Both the position numbers and the translations under genes were made by a program. From Perkinsus olseni (taxonomy: Eukaryota; Perkinsozoa; Perkinsida; Perkinsidae), in contig JABANP010000164.1 of the NCBI GenBank assembly GCA_013115135.1, positions 38,362 to 102,361 of the forward strand: 64,000 nucleotides of DNA. Direction: 5' to 3'. Under the pieces are notes generated by a model. It saw nothing but the letters and a program-made list of their open reading frames with translations, ran no database searches and had not been told where the DNA came from. This document shows positions 21,101 to 34,734 of this stretch, piece after piece. The stretch's first letter is position 1. Each line of letters opens with the position of its first letter.

Positions 21101-24100
21101 CTCGAAGCATCTCGTATCTACAAAGACCGACTGGCTGCTACTGATTCCACACTGAAATTCCGCGATGGCCGCCGGAGACTTGACCGTCACATAAGCTCCA
21201 CTACACCGAGCCGTACTTGTCCCTCTGTTCCTGCAAGGACTTCTCGAACTTCCCCTCCAACGTCGCGATCCTTTCAGCGTGGTACGAGTCCCTACAAAAC
21301 GAGTTTCACGCCTGCATTCGCTTGCCCCCCCGACCTGTGGCGCAGCTGGTAGTCCGTTTGGTTGGCGAGCTCCTCCACTTGGCGTCGAAGATCCTTCCGT
21401 TGATGTTGCTTCTCGTCAAGTGCCGTTTTGGTCATCAGCACCTCTTCCGAGTACCTGCAAAATAACTATCGAATAACTATTGACAAACAATGGAGAATAT
21501 CCACTCGGAGACACCTGTTCGCAACAGTACCAACCGGCCACCGTGAAGGTTGAAATCACATTCCACACAAGGCGATCCCTCGCATACGAAAAGCCGACCA
21601 GGCGAGAGTGTGTCGTCCAGGCAGGGAAGCGGGAGCTTCTCACGGCAATTCCTCGTCGTCTTCAGATCCCTCCGCACCTCCACTCTGCCGAATGGACAGC
21701 AGCCTACTCTTGTTCCTGATCACGTAAGCCTGAGTATATATCACGGATGATGCAATACCCACCGTATCTCAAAGACGTACACACAACCGTCCTCTCCACA
21801 GGTGAAGAGCATCCTGAGAACGCAACCGCAAGTAACTACCAAATCCGATTTGGATGGGCTTTGTGCTGACAAAGCTCGATTTGGCAAATCAGACAGAGGA
21901 AGGGCGGTCGCGCAAACCCAAGAAGATGCAGAGCGAGTAGAATACCACTGGACCCCGGGCGAGTCGCGATGCCTGTCCACGTGCATATCTTGCCTTTCAT
22001 CGGCGGTTATTGCCATCCTTGTGACCTCACCAAAGTGACACAGCTGCTCTGAGAATCTGACAGAGCACTCCATGTTGAGCCGAGAACTTCCAGAACAGCC
22101 TGCGCGCCCGAGTCGAAGGTAACCGATGCATGCTGAGAGGGGGCCGGCGGTATGCCCGCCGGGGGAAAACAAATGATTTTGCTGCCGACTCCACAAAGGA
22201 ATGTTCCAGACACCGACGTACATAGCATCGGGCCTCGAGGTGGGAGCCGATGCCACCTCATCCCCAACAACTCCAGTATCATTATCGGAGCTCTCTTCCG
22301 AGAGGAGACGATAGCATCGGATTGCTCCACCGAGAACTGAGAGGCAACTAAAGTACAGCTGCGCACGATCATCCGCCACCTTCACTGTCCTCCGGTGAAG
22401 AAGTACTCACGAACAGAGTCTTGGTACCTAGCAACCGCACATTGAGTGGAGTCTATCGAGGCTAAGAGCGTGCTACTTTCTCCAAGACATATTTGACCGA
22501 AGTGGACAGGGCCAGTCACATCATCCTCGCAGGACGGTTTTGCATCGATCGAGCCTTGAAGTTGGGAGGAGTAGACCTCGCGGATGCTGCTGTTGTTGCC
22601 AACAGCGTATCTCAGCGTGGCCGAGCGTATGGAGACAACAAACAGTCATCGGAAGCTACACTCGGGTCACCGGCAAGCCGTTCTGCAATAAGCCTTTCTT
22701 GCTCACTGCAGATGTATCAGTCCACACAGCGGCCGAGGATACGAAGGAGCTCTTGTTGACCCAATCCGATAGGCGCTGGCCGCTGCCGACCATGTCATAT
22801 TCGTACCTTAGCGAGATGGCTGTTGAGAAAGACAGGAAGTAACGTAACTTATACGTCAGTTCATAATGTACCTATATTAACATACAATATTTTATTTAAC
22901 ATACTGGTACCATGGATTTGCCTGACCGGAATCGACGGCTAGAATGAAGCGCCCTGCAAACGAGACGAAATCTGACTCATGAGCCGAGTGAAATCGCACT
23001 CGGCGTCGTTTCGTGGACCTAGTTTGTAGGGTATAAGATGAGCGAACGACTGTGGCATGGTCGATGCGCACGCAAATACCCGATCAACGCTAGCGACACT
23101 CACACAGCACCATCCATTCCACCACTGACCAGCCTCGTATCATCCCAGTTCCAGCAGATGGCTCTGACCTAGGAGAGAATATCCTCATCATCACAACCAC
23201 GAGTTGCGCACCTTATTATTATGACCCTTCAGCTGATAGACGCGCTCGCATGTAAATGTCTTGTAGACCTGAGAGCAAGCGTCCTACTGGAAGCACCGGA
23301 GATTTACTCCCAACCTCCACGTTGTTGCCGCTAGCTGCTGCGAATAGGTGGCCGCCATTACTGAAGCGACACTCCCGACAGCTTTTGATTTGCGGGAAGT
23401 CCTTGTAAGTCTTCAACTCATCTTTGAGGACCTACACCGGAAAACAAAGTAAAAATGGCCGAATGTCGCGAACTACTACCGACCAGTAGTCATTATCAGC
23501 TTGGCAGCAAAAACCCAAACATTACAAGTTTACGACCACTCCAGAAAAATCTTTCTAACTACGACCAGTGCACAGTCGGAGTCCCGAAGGCTCACATCCA
23601 TCAATCTAAGCCTGTCGACGAAGCCGACTAGAGCTTGTAGTCCGCTGGGGTGCAGAGCGATGGAGAAGGCCTCTTCCATAAAATACTGCCCCAGCTCGCA
23701 ACGACGTTCCCAGAAGTTCCATAGTCTCACCTGCAGAGAGGAGCTCATTCCCGGGCGGGCATTCGCTCCCTCACCGTATGGTCAGCTCCACAAGTAGCTA
23801 CTATCGGCCTCCGAACACAGACGTCCATGCCCAGCACTGGCCCCGTGTGGAACGAACCTATAGACTGAAGCTCGATCGTAGTTCACGTAGAATTTCGTTA
23901 CACAGCATCCACTTTGCGGGCTGCTTCTCTGGCAAGTACTCCTCTTCTCCTCTGCTCCCTTTAAGAGGTGCTTCCCTCAGGCCTGATGGCAGAGGATGTC
24001 CATCTAATCAGTTGAATATAACTTATTCGTGGCTCACGTTTAGCGGAGCGAAGCGGGATGGTGATTAGCTGGCCACGGTCTGTGATGGCTGCCAAGCAAT

Positions 24101-27100
24101 CCTCCGAGGGCGACAAGGATATCGATAAAAGCTTCGTGCTACGGGCCTAGGGTGATAAATTCTCTTCAGGAAAACGCATAATATCATCCGGTCCGGACCT
24201 TGCTCGTGGTATTTGCTTCTCCGTGGGGCGAAGACAGTCCAGCAGCTGGCAAAAAATCGACTCTCGCAAACCAGCGAAGTTTCATCATTACCCGACAAAC
24301 TTCCGGGTTGGCTTTCACTTCCGGAGGGGTGCTTTCCCGGTGGATCCACCGAGAAGATCCTCGAGAGACGGTAGGGCTGACAGGAAGCAGGCATAAGCAT
24401 CGGAACAAAGGAGGAGCGACACCTGTTCTGGGTCATCGGAGTTCTTCCTGAACGTCCTCACTATACCGTCATCACTAACCGTGAGAAAGCCTCCCTTCGA
24501 CCATGGTGCCATAATGCGGTACGCACCGTTGGTGGCTGTGGGGTCGATGATTAGAGATTGCCTGACCGACAACACATACCATAAAGACAGCTGCTGATCA
24601 TAAGCTGCTGATGGTATCGACAGTATTTGACCCAGTTTGGGCCCACTAGCGAGCCACTGAAGCACGGCATCCATAGGAGCATCGACCGCTGAGTAGAGAC
24701 TCGCCGGCCAAGACTCCGCATTCTACGATTCTGTTCATGTATGGCAAGTCCAAGCTTCAGATTGACGAAGCTAATTATCGGTTACTCCAACACCAAGAGA
24801 CTCGTCATAGACTGCAGGGGACCCACAGTCCAAGACGAGGATTGCAATGAGTGATGACGGTCGTCAGAAGGACAATATTACGGTCTACCGTGGTCTCCGA
24901 TTTTATCCGGCAGTCCTCATATTTCATATCGCAATCCTCAACGGTCCGCACTCTAAGGTAACTTGGACGCGCTACTTAGTGTGCTTACTTAAACCGCGCT
25001 CGGTGCGGACTGAAGTCCGGCGGACTCTCACAGCCCGACACGGAGAAATGCTCGGATAAGTCGTTCATAACACCGCCCGTAATACGAGTCTCTTGGCGTT
25101 GATTGGATTTCGCTCAAATCATACAGTAGCAAACAGTGCGCCATGACATGACGTGGGTGATGCATTTGCCAGGGCGGCGCGCCGCGGCGTGTGAGCAGGT
25201 TGAAGCAACGAAAAGATGCGCCTCACAGCTTACTTGAACACTCCGTACTCGTCGAAAAGCAGAAGCTTCCCATCCGAAGTCCCACATATGACGTCGCCAG
25301 CCTGAAGGTGGTTAGCTCAGGCGTCTCGTGGAGCGAGGGCAGCCCCACTTCAGTCCAAAGATGACTGGTGACTTCGAATCCGGAGGGAGCATCAGATGGA
25401 AAGTCCTGTTCGCCCATCGAGTAATGATGTTCTTCGGGCAAACACTTGAGCTGCTCCTGCACAGGTATCTGTGGAGACACCGTGATGCGACTACAGTCAC
25501 CTCTGGCGCAGAGGCTCTGGGCCATTTCTGCCAACTGTGCGCAGCGTCTGTAATCGCGCATTAGCCCCGACCAATAGAGAATACACGAATTTCGTGGCAC
25601 GAACGAAGCAACACGGGTCCCCGCGAACTCCATTTTTCGTGCTGAGAGTTTAGCACAACGTTGAGCTGCTAGATTCACTCGAATGACACAGGAGCGAGAT
25701 GTGGGACCACAGAAGCCCGACTCTCACCGCCGCAGTGATCTCTCCAGCAGGGGATACGTGATGAACGGCGACGAAATTGACTCCGGTGGTGCATAGTTTT
25801 ATGCCATCCGAGACAGAAAACGAGACACAAGAGGGCTGAAAGAGAGATGCATCATTACGGTGGGAATGATGGGAATCCGAACTCACCACAGCTCTCAGAT
25901 CTGACGGATAACCGTCCAAGAGCCGGACGCTAGCCGTCATTCGCCCTTGGTCCCAGTCCTGCAGATACGATGTGTACCGCAGGGCGACAACACTGCTCAC
26001 CCAGCAGGTCAATCTGTAGTCCGGCCCGGATCCACACTCCGCCATTGGTTGATGATGTCCTTCGGCTGGGCTAAGCTGCGAAGTATCCGGGTGGACTTTC
26101 GACAGAGCTACCAGATACCTACAGACCCGAGAGCGTATGAAATCCAAGACAGAACAGCACTGCCCTTCTTCAGTGAACGCCTTCAATCAATCATGACATC
26201 CGAGGCAAATTGCTCCAATCGATCAATCATAGACGTTCGCTTACTCTCACAGATACACCCTAAAGTCATCGAGAAGTGGTTGGATTTACTGCATATTACT
26301 ACGGGTTGCATCCTTACTTGCTCTCCCCTGCAGAGAATGCCATGCAGTCCACCTCCCTCACTCCACATTCAGTTCTCAGGGTTTTCACTCTCTTAGACGA
26401 GGCCAGATCGAACACGCTGACGATGGCCTGCTCAGAGTGGCGCTCACCCACAGCCAAGTACCTGCGGATATGCCTCCGGTAGCATATCAATTGGAAATGA
26501 CGATGAAGTGCCGAAGTGCCGGAAGGAGCAGCAACCAAAATCTCTAGCCATCGGCTACAGAGTCGCCTCGCCGCAATGAGGATGAGCGGAACGCTTAGCT
26601 ACTCGGGTCGAGTAGCTGTCGAGTAACTCGACCCACTCCCGCTCAGCTGAGATTGTAGTGCAGCTGATCCCTAGGGCTCCCTTCGTAGCAGGCATGAACG
26701 TTTGCGTCCGCTGGTCTACGTGAAGCTGGGCCTGATAAAAATCACTTGTAACCCCGGAGGGAGCGAACCCGGGCGTAGCGAGTGCACGGACTTACGATGT
26801 TATTTCCAGCAGCGTAGGCTACATGTTGATCGTCAACGAAGTGTACCTTCGAAAACGCCAATTTTATACGCCCCATCCGTCATACTTTCGCCAGTCCTTG
26901 AGGTGCTACTTCTCGAGAGAGAATGAAGATTGCATGTAACTCAGCCACGCATCGCTCTGATGTAAATGATTAGAATAACACTGACTGAATACTCGATATG
27001 GATACGGGCTACTGTCTGCCTTGGATACGCCCGATACACACGTGGCCTGAACTTCCCTACCCCATTCTTCACTTCCGACCGGATGCCGAAGGCATACCGA

Positions 27101-27132
27101 GGATGCAGGCTGACTTCTAGGCTCTCATCCAC
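18150..27132 (-). CDS. CFAP57: CFAP57 (WDR65)-like flagellar protein, multi-exon
   Basis: CFAP57 is an axonemal protein with N-terminal WD40 repeats and a long C-terminal coiled coil; in other species it takes part in inner dynein arm assembly and bend control. The minus strand from ATG at 27132 gives MDESLEVSLHPRYAFGIRSE, then an exon with FVDDQHVAYAAGNN, which resembles the conserved HFLDEQTVIYPAGN region. WD blades follow (RYLAVGERHSEQAIVSVFDL near 26440, WSKGGFLTVSDDGIVRTF near 24480, LFTCGEDGCVYVFEIR near 21770). Next come coiled-coil exons with family signatures: YSEEVLMTKTALDEK near 21430 and MDYKIKELKAQVGPKEGDI near 19600. The last exon encodes RRTIAELREKIRGREEIIRN and stops at 18150. 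Many short introns separate the exons and I have not fixed every junction; one near 26.7 kb contains a tRNA T-arm. A second, decayed copy lies upstream in the window. Confidence 0.82.
26732..26795 (-). other. Intron with tRNA T-arm core (CFAP57)
   Basis: The intron starts GTAAGT after GNNI and ends TTTTTATCAG (or six bases later at GCCCAG). Its middle carries CGCCCGGGTTCGCTCCCTCC, a B-box/T-loop with one mismatch to GGTTCGANTCC, followed by a T5 tract. Orientation is the same as the gene. Confidence 0.7.
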
Positions 27133-27243
27133 TTGCTTAGTATTGGCAACCTGACCTCCACAAAGACAGTGGGCCGGCGATTCAAGAAACTGCCTAGTGA
27201 AGCAGGCTATGGGAGGGGGGCAGGCTCTGTCATAGACCGCTAA

Positions 27244-27640
27244 TCAAACGGGACACTCGGTGCCGAACTGAATCCTCATTTCCTTTGCAAAATGAAGTCT
27301 CGCAGCATTCTGAGTGCTGTTCGCTTTCCCAGCGTCGTCCAGTACCAAAGTGCACAAGTACTTCATACACTCTTTCTCATTCGGTACGTAAGTTCGAGCT
27401 AGAAAGTGCAGTGGGAATTGAAGGCTGGTCACTCGCGATTCCCTTCCGGAACGTCTACGACCCAATCATACCTCGGTTCTATCAACTGCTCCAGCGCTCC
27501 TACTCGTGGCCATTCAGAGGTGCGAACAAACAACTGGAAGGCTTTCTCTCCTTCGACCTCTGCTCCTCGCGATGCACGTCCTCGCGACGAGCTACCGTGC
27601 CCTCCGTGCCGTGAGGATCAGCGCTCGATCCCCATAACCT
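27244..27640 (-). CDS. Small protein, two or more exons, unknown
   Basis: The minus-strand exon AFQLFVRTSEWPRVGALEQL ... DVPEGNRE ends at a GTGACC donor. A roughly 34-nt intron ending TTTCTAG leads to ARTYVPNEKECMKYLCTLVL ... FAKEMRIQFGTECPV and a stop at 27244. The upstream start is not resolved: a TGA precedes the first exon in frame, so another intron is likely. It fills the 630-bp gap between the CFAP57 start and the mannosidase stop. I recognise no family. Confidence 0.45.
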
Positions 27641-27762
27641 CGGAGTCTCTAACCCCTTTTCAATTTACAAGTAGCACAGCTCACAGAAGCAAGCGGCTGA
27701 AGCCATGAGATGTCCTGCTAAACCTGTCAATCACAATCTTCCTGCCTCGCCGCCAAAGACAG

Positions 27763-30700
27763 CTACGTAGGTATAGCATACGGATGTCCTTCAGTGTTGA
27801 GAACGTACACGCTGTGATGCAAGAGCGTACCGTCCTGCACGCCAAGACTCTCACCAATGGAGTCCGGGGAGAAGAGGAGGTAGAGGTACTTCAAGGTCTC
27901 TGAAATTGGATCGGATGCTTCATTCCAAGGATACCGCAACAGCGCTCGATTGACCTAGTCTCACAACGCCTATACCCTTCGTCGCAGGCTAGATAGATAC
28001 GCCGGAATCTCCCAACCGCGCGAGATGCAGCAAGACATCCTCAATAGGACGGAGGCAGTCCTCGGGAATCCCAACGACACCAGCTTTCCCCGTGGAATGA
28101 TACCAGAAAAGAAGTAGGTCGGTTGCCATCCTGTATAACTGCCGGACTTCCTGACGTTGCCCAGTGAAGAATAACCATAACGTGTGCGCGCATGACGCTC
28201 GAGTGCTCGAGCCATACGCCAGCCAGCTTCTCTGTAGTACCTCAGTTATCAAATTAGACGTGAGAATGCGAGTGAAAAGTCTCAGAGCGTGAGAATGACA
28301 CCCCATTGATTCAATGCCATGCGACCACTTAGACCAGACGTCGCTTTTCGAGCATCCATACGAACGAACCTTGCGGAACCACCATTGCTCTGGCCCAGCG
28401 GTTCAATTGGAAACCCCATGAGCTCACCAATCTCCGGTGGCTCTCCACATGTACCACAGAGCCTCAATAGCCTCTGGTCTGAGAAGATTGTGCATGGCGC
28501 CAACGTCGTCCACTAGGCCGTGGGCGTCAAAGCGAGTTATCTCCGGGGCCAAACCGGTCTCGGAGATTCTTGAATACCTGAGGAGAACATGTTCACCACG
28601 CTACAGCAGAAGGACAGTAGTGCCTCAGTCCGCAGCAAGATCAAGCAGGCGATTAAAAATTTCATCAATCGGTAGACACATCAGGGTATTGCAACATTGG
28701 TGCTTACATTGATATGGTAATACGAAGCGATTTGAATACAATGGCTATATAAAATTTGGCCTACATGAGCTATGTTACGGTATGTGTTTGCGAGCATGCT
28801 CATGCGATCAACAGAGCCTTCATGCACTGAGAAAGCCCAGCCATACCGCCTCAACTCACATCCCTATACATGCTGAGGTGAGGTTTTTCGCCCAGTCAAG
28901 CTCTTGATCGATACTGAGGGTTCCGCCAGTTGACACTTGCAGATCCTCGAAAGCCGTTGATGTGAGCCAACGCTCCCTCGTTGACGGCGAATACGAATCC
29001 GATCTGAGTCGAGGCACAATGGAGCCATGTAAGCTCAAAGAGACCTTTGAGTGAACGGCCCAGCAATGCCTTGCCGCCCGATTGCCAGCCACGCACTATC
29101 TCACAAATGAAGCTCGAAATGACCCTCCTGTTGGGCTCGAGAAGCGAGCTCACCCGTACTCGTTATGGTCTCTCCGAACGATGTAGTCCAGCGCTAGAGA
29201 TCCTGGTAGAAAACAAGTGAGGTGGTCCATTTTCGGAACCGACCAGTAGAGTTCGAAACTGACATCAGAAAAAATGCCCCGCTAGGCCCAAAGATGCTTG
29301 AGCAGGGACGCGTAGCGACCGTGGGCAATCTCTGGGAGCTAGCACATCGTTAAGGGCGGAGACCCAAGTTATATCATCCTCACTACTCAGCGATGCGGTC
29401 TTGTCCCACACCGTCCACTTCAGCATGCGAATTGAAGTTATGATAGATCTTATACAGGCTGCTGTGCCAGCTTCTCAGTAACGAGGAAACGCTCTTGCCT
29501 CCCAGGATCCACTCCTTTAACAAGTACCTAAGCATGGAGAGCTCTATGATGTACCTGGCCCACTGCTTGAGCTGATAACCCGAGGGACGGCCATGGCCTA
29601 CTCGTAGTGGGAGTCGCCTCGGGCTCCGAGACCTAGTTTATTTCCGGGGATATCTTTGAAGTCATCCATCCCCTGTGGAGCTAGCGGCAGTAGCACCGGG
29701 AGAAGTCCGCCGGCATCAACATTGTAGTGTGTTCGCAATAGCGCACGAACCTGGCACCAGAAAGCCGCGATTGGCAACTCGCGAACAGAGAAGCAGCAAG
29801 CCAGTACTATTCATCTGCAACCCATCGACCCGAAATCAGTCCATCGTTTGCACAACTTGGACTCTCAAGCGGCTGAGGTGTATAAGCGACATAAGACCCC
29901 GACTCTCAATCTAGCGAGGCCTGTGTAGCAGTGGGTTAAGCTTCCGGCACCGCTCGAACAAAGTGCAGGCCCGCTACCGCAGCAACGTGCATTCTTAACG
30001 CCATAGCGCTCCACTTCGAAGCGCGATAGATTCGACACTCGCCAATGAGTTCGTTCTTATACTATCCATACGTTGGCGGCTGCCTCGGCGAAAACAGGCT
30101 TGCCGGTGACCATTGTGGCCGCTCTGAGATCGAGGCCGACGTTTGCCTCCGATAAACTAACGTATCCCCCAAGCAGAGCGCCTTCCCCTGCCAACAGAGC
30201 AAAGCATGAGTCTTCGGCCACAGTATTCTCGCACACACCTGTCGCAAGGTTGATGTCCGAATACGGTAAATGTGGAGTCTTTCTCTCCCGGTTATTGGCG
30301 TGAGGGTAGAACGCCTTCACCAACCTCAGCCCGATATCCTCAGCCATCTCGGCCAGCATGGCTCTCTGGCGAGAATCAGGAACCGCCAGGGTCCATCCGC
30401 CCAGGTACCTGAGCGGAGGTGAGACGCTTCCTAGCAATGCCCCATACGATGCTGCCACGATGATTGAAAATATGGTCGGACTCGCCCAGATTGGAATGTA
30501 TTAACCGAGGAACATCCCTGACAGACTCTCGTGAAGCCTCCTGGGGGAGGAAAGGCCCGAAGCGTTAACTTTCGGCCACCCTTCAGGCTGCTTGCTACCA
30601 CTCCTTTCCCATCTCACCCGCCTAGTATCCGAATCGTAGACTCGAAGGTATTAAGAGAAAGATTCTTGCTATGAGCCTCTCTGTAATGCTGATGGAGCCA

Positions 30701-30960
30701 GTCGACAGCCCGATCAAACTCGGCTCGCATGCCCATCAAAGCCAGCGTGTCGAGAGCGTCGACCATCGTCAAACTGAGGCCGCCCCAGTTGTCGACACCT
30801 GCGGAGCGGAAAGAAGCAGGCAAGAAAGCAGCTATGAAGAATGCCACCTTCCCCAGACAGAGTATTAGTCTCATCAGCGCCAAACGCGACGGCTTCATAC
30901 CGTCCATAGGCGTGCTGCATCATTCCTTCTATCGCCTGTTGCCGACGATAGGAGTTCTCG
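27763..30960 (-). CDS. GH47 alpha-mannosidase, EDEM type
   Basis: EDEM-type glycosyl hydrolase 47 proteins trim mannose from misfolded glycoproteins in the ER and send them to degradation. The minus strand shows the expected order: an N-terminal helix ending QAIEGMMQHAYGRYEAVAFGADE; a 47-nt intron; DNWGGLSLTMVDALDTLALM and NTFESTIRILGG; IGLRLVKAF ... HLPYSDINL near 30.3 kb; then LLEPNRRVISSF near 29.1 kb and GWRMARALE with LWLFFTGQ near 28.2 kb. It ends with ETLKYLYLLFSPDSIGE ... YVLNTEGHPYAIPT and a stop at 27763, matching the family's usual final blade. Several junctions between 28.3 and 30.0 kb are not resolved. The signal peptide exon upstream of 30960 was not found: the first seen exon begins after TTTTAG. 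It may be a pseudogene, but motifs are well kept. Confidence 0.75.
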
Positions 30961-32429
30961 AGGAGCCACTAAAACACCAATAAGACCAATAACAGCTCTA
31001 CTATTGAATGTCATGTTGAACCGCTAGGCGCCCGGATACAGTTTTAAAGGGTTCCGGGCCTAGTCAACTGACAGTATATCCGTAGACGACCTTGCCCTAA
31101 CCCCCTCTAAGCCGAGACCGGGCCGTCGAGAATGGAACGAAGCAACATTTCGAGCCCAACACAATAGAATCTCCCTGAATCCGAGGCGTAAAACTGAGCA
31201 CTCCCACCAGCATCCGGGGAGCGGAGCGCTGTGAGCGCTCAGGTTAGCCCGGGTCGCAAATCGCCACCTGCCCAGTCAGCCGATCGATGTTGGCTCACCT
31301 CTCGGAAGTCCAGACACTCGGATGCCAAGAACGGGCATCTCTTGAGATGGACAATATCGCCATAGGCCCGCTGCGTTGCTCTGGACGCCCAAATAGAAAA
31401 CTTCTTACTGTGCTGAACGGATGGAGATAAAGGAAGACATACCTGAACGATGGAAAACTAACTGTCGGAGCAAGGCCGAGGGAATACTGTATAAATGAGC
31501 GGGAGCGTTATTCCAAAAAGTTCGCCGCATCAGGAGAAGGAGTTACCAACCGGACTGAACCGTTCGCCGCGGACTCACATCAACGGGGCCACTGTCCCAT
31601 AATGAACCTGGTTCTGCAAGTGGGTCGAAGGCTGCTGCCACCCACGCCGAAACAACAACGGCAAACAGATGAAGTAGCATTTGTTGAGACAAAAAATCTG
31701 CTCAGGACATCGGGTTGAGAGCTGGTCTAGAAATGTCCGAATTAGGCGACTGAACTCAACAGCATTCGAGCGACAGAGCACCAAGAACCTGATAACGATT
31801 GATGATTGTGAAACATTGTCTACTTCCAAAAAAGACCTAGGTTTGAATATTATTAAAAGAACCCACTGCTCGAGAGCAGGCTAGTGAGGGACCACCCGGG
31901 GACAACAGTAACGACATCCTTGAAGGAACAAGGGAGTATTCACTGGTATTCCCAACGAGGCGGTGGCACAGACATCATGATGATACTATTATAGTGGTTA
32001 CAGCAGTAGCAGCAGCAGCAATAGGAGGCAAATTACTACTAGGCCAGCAGTACAGAGGAACGTCACGATCATACAGAGCAAATTAATGATGATAGTCGCT
32101 GACGGAAGAACCGAAACGGCGGCCACCAATTTACGGGAGATGAGATTTCGAGGGTTGTTGTGGTAGTTCATGTCAGACTGTCGAGAATGGGCAGAATGAT
32201 ATTTGAAATGATGAAGGTACTACTACAATCATATTAGGCAACTTAATACGAGCAGTCGACGGCGGTACGATGAATCTATCTAGCGGCAATAAGATGGACT
32301 TCATAGTAGTGGGGACAATAGTCTGCCACTGTGAATGAAGAACGAGGAGGAAGAGAGAAATTACTATCAAAACCACACGAGCATTCGCCACAGGCTGATG
32401 CCTCTGAATTCATCATCACTGAACGACCA
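30961..32429. other. Spacer between mannosidase and Mei2-like gene
   Basis: No convincing gene. The first exon of the mannosidase should lie at the left end. The right part (about 31980-32400) is probably 3' UTR of the Mei2-like gene and contains a short CAG run (about 32002-32024). A minus frame at 31575-31829 has no motif. Confidence 0.45.
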
Positions 32430-34303
32430 CTACTGGGTGAGGTAGTCATCCAGAGGGCCCACATTGAACTGGAGGTCAGAGTCATCGTCACCATAACCAC
32501 GGTCTGAGGTATTCTCGGCGAGCTTCACGACCTTACCATCAACCTCGAACGTTCCCGCGATGATAGCGTCCTTCGCTGAACGGGCCACAGCAGAGCTCTC
32601 GAACGTGACCTTGCACTGGTTGTTATCATCAATCAGGCACGAGATCACCGGTCCGAACCGACACGACAGCAGCTCCACCATCTGCCCACGGTAACGTCGT
32701 GAAGGGATGCCGACGATGATGACCTCGCTGGCAACCTTGTCTATAGATGAGCTCAGACCTGGCGGAGTAGCCATGCGGAGATTATCGCCCCTCCTTGAAT
32801 GCCTTCGAGGCGTCGCCGTAGTCAAAGATGCCTTCCTGCTGCTCACACCCGACAGGATACGACTGTCTCTCCTCCCAGTAGTTGAGAGACCGCCCACACG
32901 ACTGGCGAGAGATCCTCCCACAGGGGCCGGCACCGACTGCATCTTAGCCCAGTTGGCACTGCACACCTTACGAGACTTCGAGCTCGGCAAACGGAAGCCT
33001 TCGTAGACTGAGGTGAATCTGACTGCCACCTCATGGTTAATCAAGTCGACGAAAGCGTATCCCAAATTGCAGTTGTTGGTAGCGTCCTTGGGAGTATAAA
33101 CGTAGCGAATGTGAGAGTCGCTAGAGAACCCCGAGGCAGCGAACTGTTCCAACAGCATCACTTCATCGTACTTGTTGGGAATGTTCCTGAGGATGACGGT
33201 ACACCAGTCCTTCGGGTCTACTAAGTGTTGCGGTAACGTGTTGAAGGGGGTGGCAGCATGTGCAGCAGTACTGGGAGGAGCAGGATGCGATGACGACGGT
33301 ACCCCACTCGGCGAACTGGACGGCGCAGAGAGGCTGTTGTTGGAATTAGACGAGGAGCCTGAGAAGCTCTTAGGCCTTCTGAGGGTGGGCTCGAGGGAAG
33401 CCACTTGCGGAGATCCCTCCGGTGTAGGGGGCTCGGCAGTAGTAGCAGTGAGCGGTGCCAAAGCTGAAGCCGTATCGTAATTGAAGCCAGCACCGAAGAA
33501 GTAGGGAGAAGCGTCCTTAGCAGAACCGGTAGCCGCAGTAGTAGCTGTCGAGGATTGATGCTCCAGGGTGACGGCGCCTGCGGCCAGCTCCTTACAATAG
33601 TCCTCCCAGATGACGGCGAACCTCTCCAGCATGCGAGTGAGGGCTCGAGTTGCACGCTCCTGACTGGCCGTCGCCACCGCATCACCAGCGGTCGTTTTGG
33701 CGGCAGTGAGAGCAGCATTAGAGAGTAGCTCGAGGCTGAACCGACTAGGCAGTGGAGCGCCGGCTTCCTCGATACCGATGTCGACTAGGGCCTCGATGAG
33801 GTTGAGGGGCATGGGCATGGACAGGAATGAGGGGGAGTAGACGGAAGGGGTTGAAGCCTGAGGCAAAACCATGCACGTAGAATCAAGAGCGTTAGAATGG
33901 CTCTCACCATATACGCATCGTCTAGCTTGCTGTAGCTGATAAGATCTCCAACATCAGCACCCTCAGACTCTGTCATAGTGGAGGTGCTCAGGAAGGCCGG
34001 GGCGCCAATGGGGTCAGCCTCAACAGAGAAGCCAGCTGAGATGCGAAGGGCGATGAGTGCTCACCGGACGCAGTAGATATCACCGAAGAGCCCATCCGGG
34101 CTAGGCGGGGTGATCGGGCGCTTCGGCTCAGCGCAAGCTTCTCCCTCATCGTCCCCGACTGGGGGTGGAGGAGTGACGGGACGTTTGAAAATGAAAGCGT
34201 CGTTATCCGGCAGCGGCCTCTCAGCGGCAACATCCGCCTCGTCAGCAGAGCTCTTAAGTCTGTCAAATTGAACCATGTTGAGTGTGAGCGGTGGTAAAAA
34301 CAA
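32430..34303 (-). CDS. Mei2-like RNA-binding protein
   Basis: Three exons: 34303-34084, 34035-33908 and 33857-32430, joined by 48-nt and 50-nt GT-AG introns that keep frame (GLFAGFSVEADP, DDAYMASTPSVYS). The first Met could be at 34303 or, more likely, 34276 (MVQFDRLKSS). The key domain near 33220-32940 is the Mei2-type C-terminal RRM: DWCTVILRNIPNKYDEVMLL, then LGYAFVDL. This family binds RNA and in yeast Mei2 controls entry to meiosis. A second weaker RRM (SEVIIVGIPSRRYRGQMVEL) follows at about 32730-32500. The N-terminal half has a TPPPP/TPPSP repeat pair (RPVTPPPPVG, RPITPPSPDG) that could be phosphorylated, and long Ser/Ala-rich linkers. The RRM_2 domain usually lies at the C-terminus; here another RRM comes after it. 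Confidence 0.88.
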
Positions 34304-34560
34304 TCAAAAACGAGACATCGGGCCCGTGCGACATGTGCACGCGTGCGCAAAGATGCGCCAATGAACATGCGAAGATTCCCACCGCACTGCACTGAATTCC
34401 TCCTAGTAACTCATCCAGAGATTGAAGGCCTAGTCCCTATAAAATCAATACTAGCCGAGAGCACTACTAGAACGAGCCTAATGAACGCCGTCATATCCCG
34501 GTGGGTGGAAGAAGGTTTTCATTGTCACCCACTTGGGACTGTTCGGCCATACCGATGTCG

Positions 34561-34590
34561 GGACCAGGAACTGAACCCGGGTGAGTCCAC
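34561..34590 (-). other. T-arm-like sequence between genes
   Basis: On the minus strand CCCGGGTTCAGTTCCTGG forms a 5-bp stem and 7-nt loop like a tRNA T-arm. No matching 5' acceptor strand or D-arm is present within 90 bp, so it is not a whole tRNA. It lies in the gap between the kinase stop and the Mei2-like start. Confidence 0.4.
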
Positions 34591-34734
34591 AGGAACAGAC
34601 AGAAGTACCACTTCTTCAAATCGCGACCCTGGTAGTATCGCCCCCTCATTGAATGACATGCTCAAGCCAAGGCCATTAACACAGGTGTATAATATTACAT
34701 CACTAGACAGTCAAAATGGAAGTCAGAAATGCTA

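Noticed and set aside
31998..32025. Polyglutamine-coding CAG repeat
   Set aside because: Only four or five units, interrupted, and not in a supported reading frame; probably 3' UTR.
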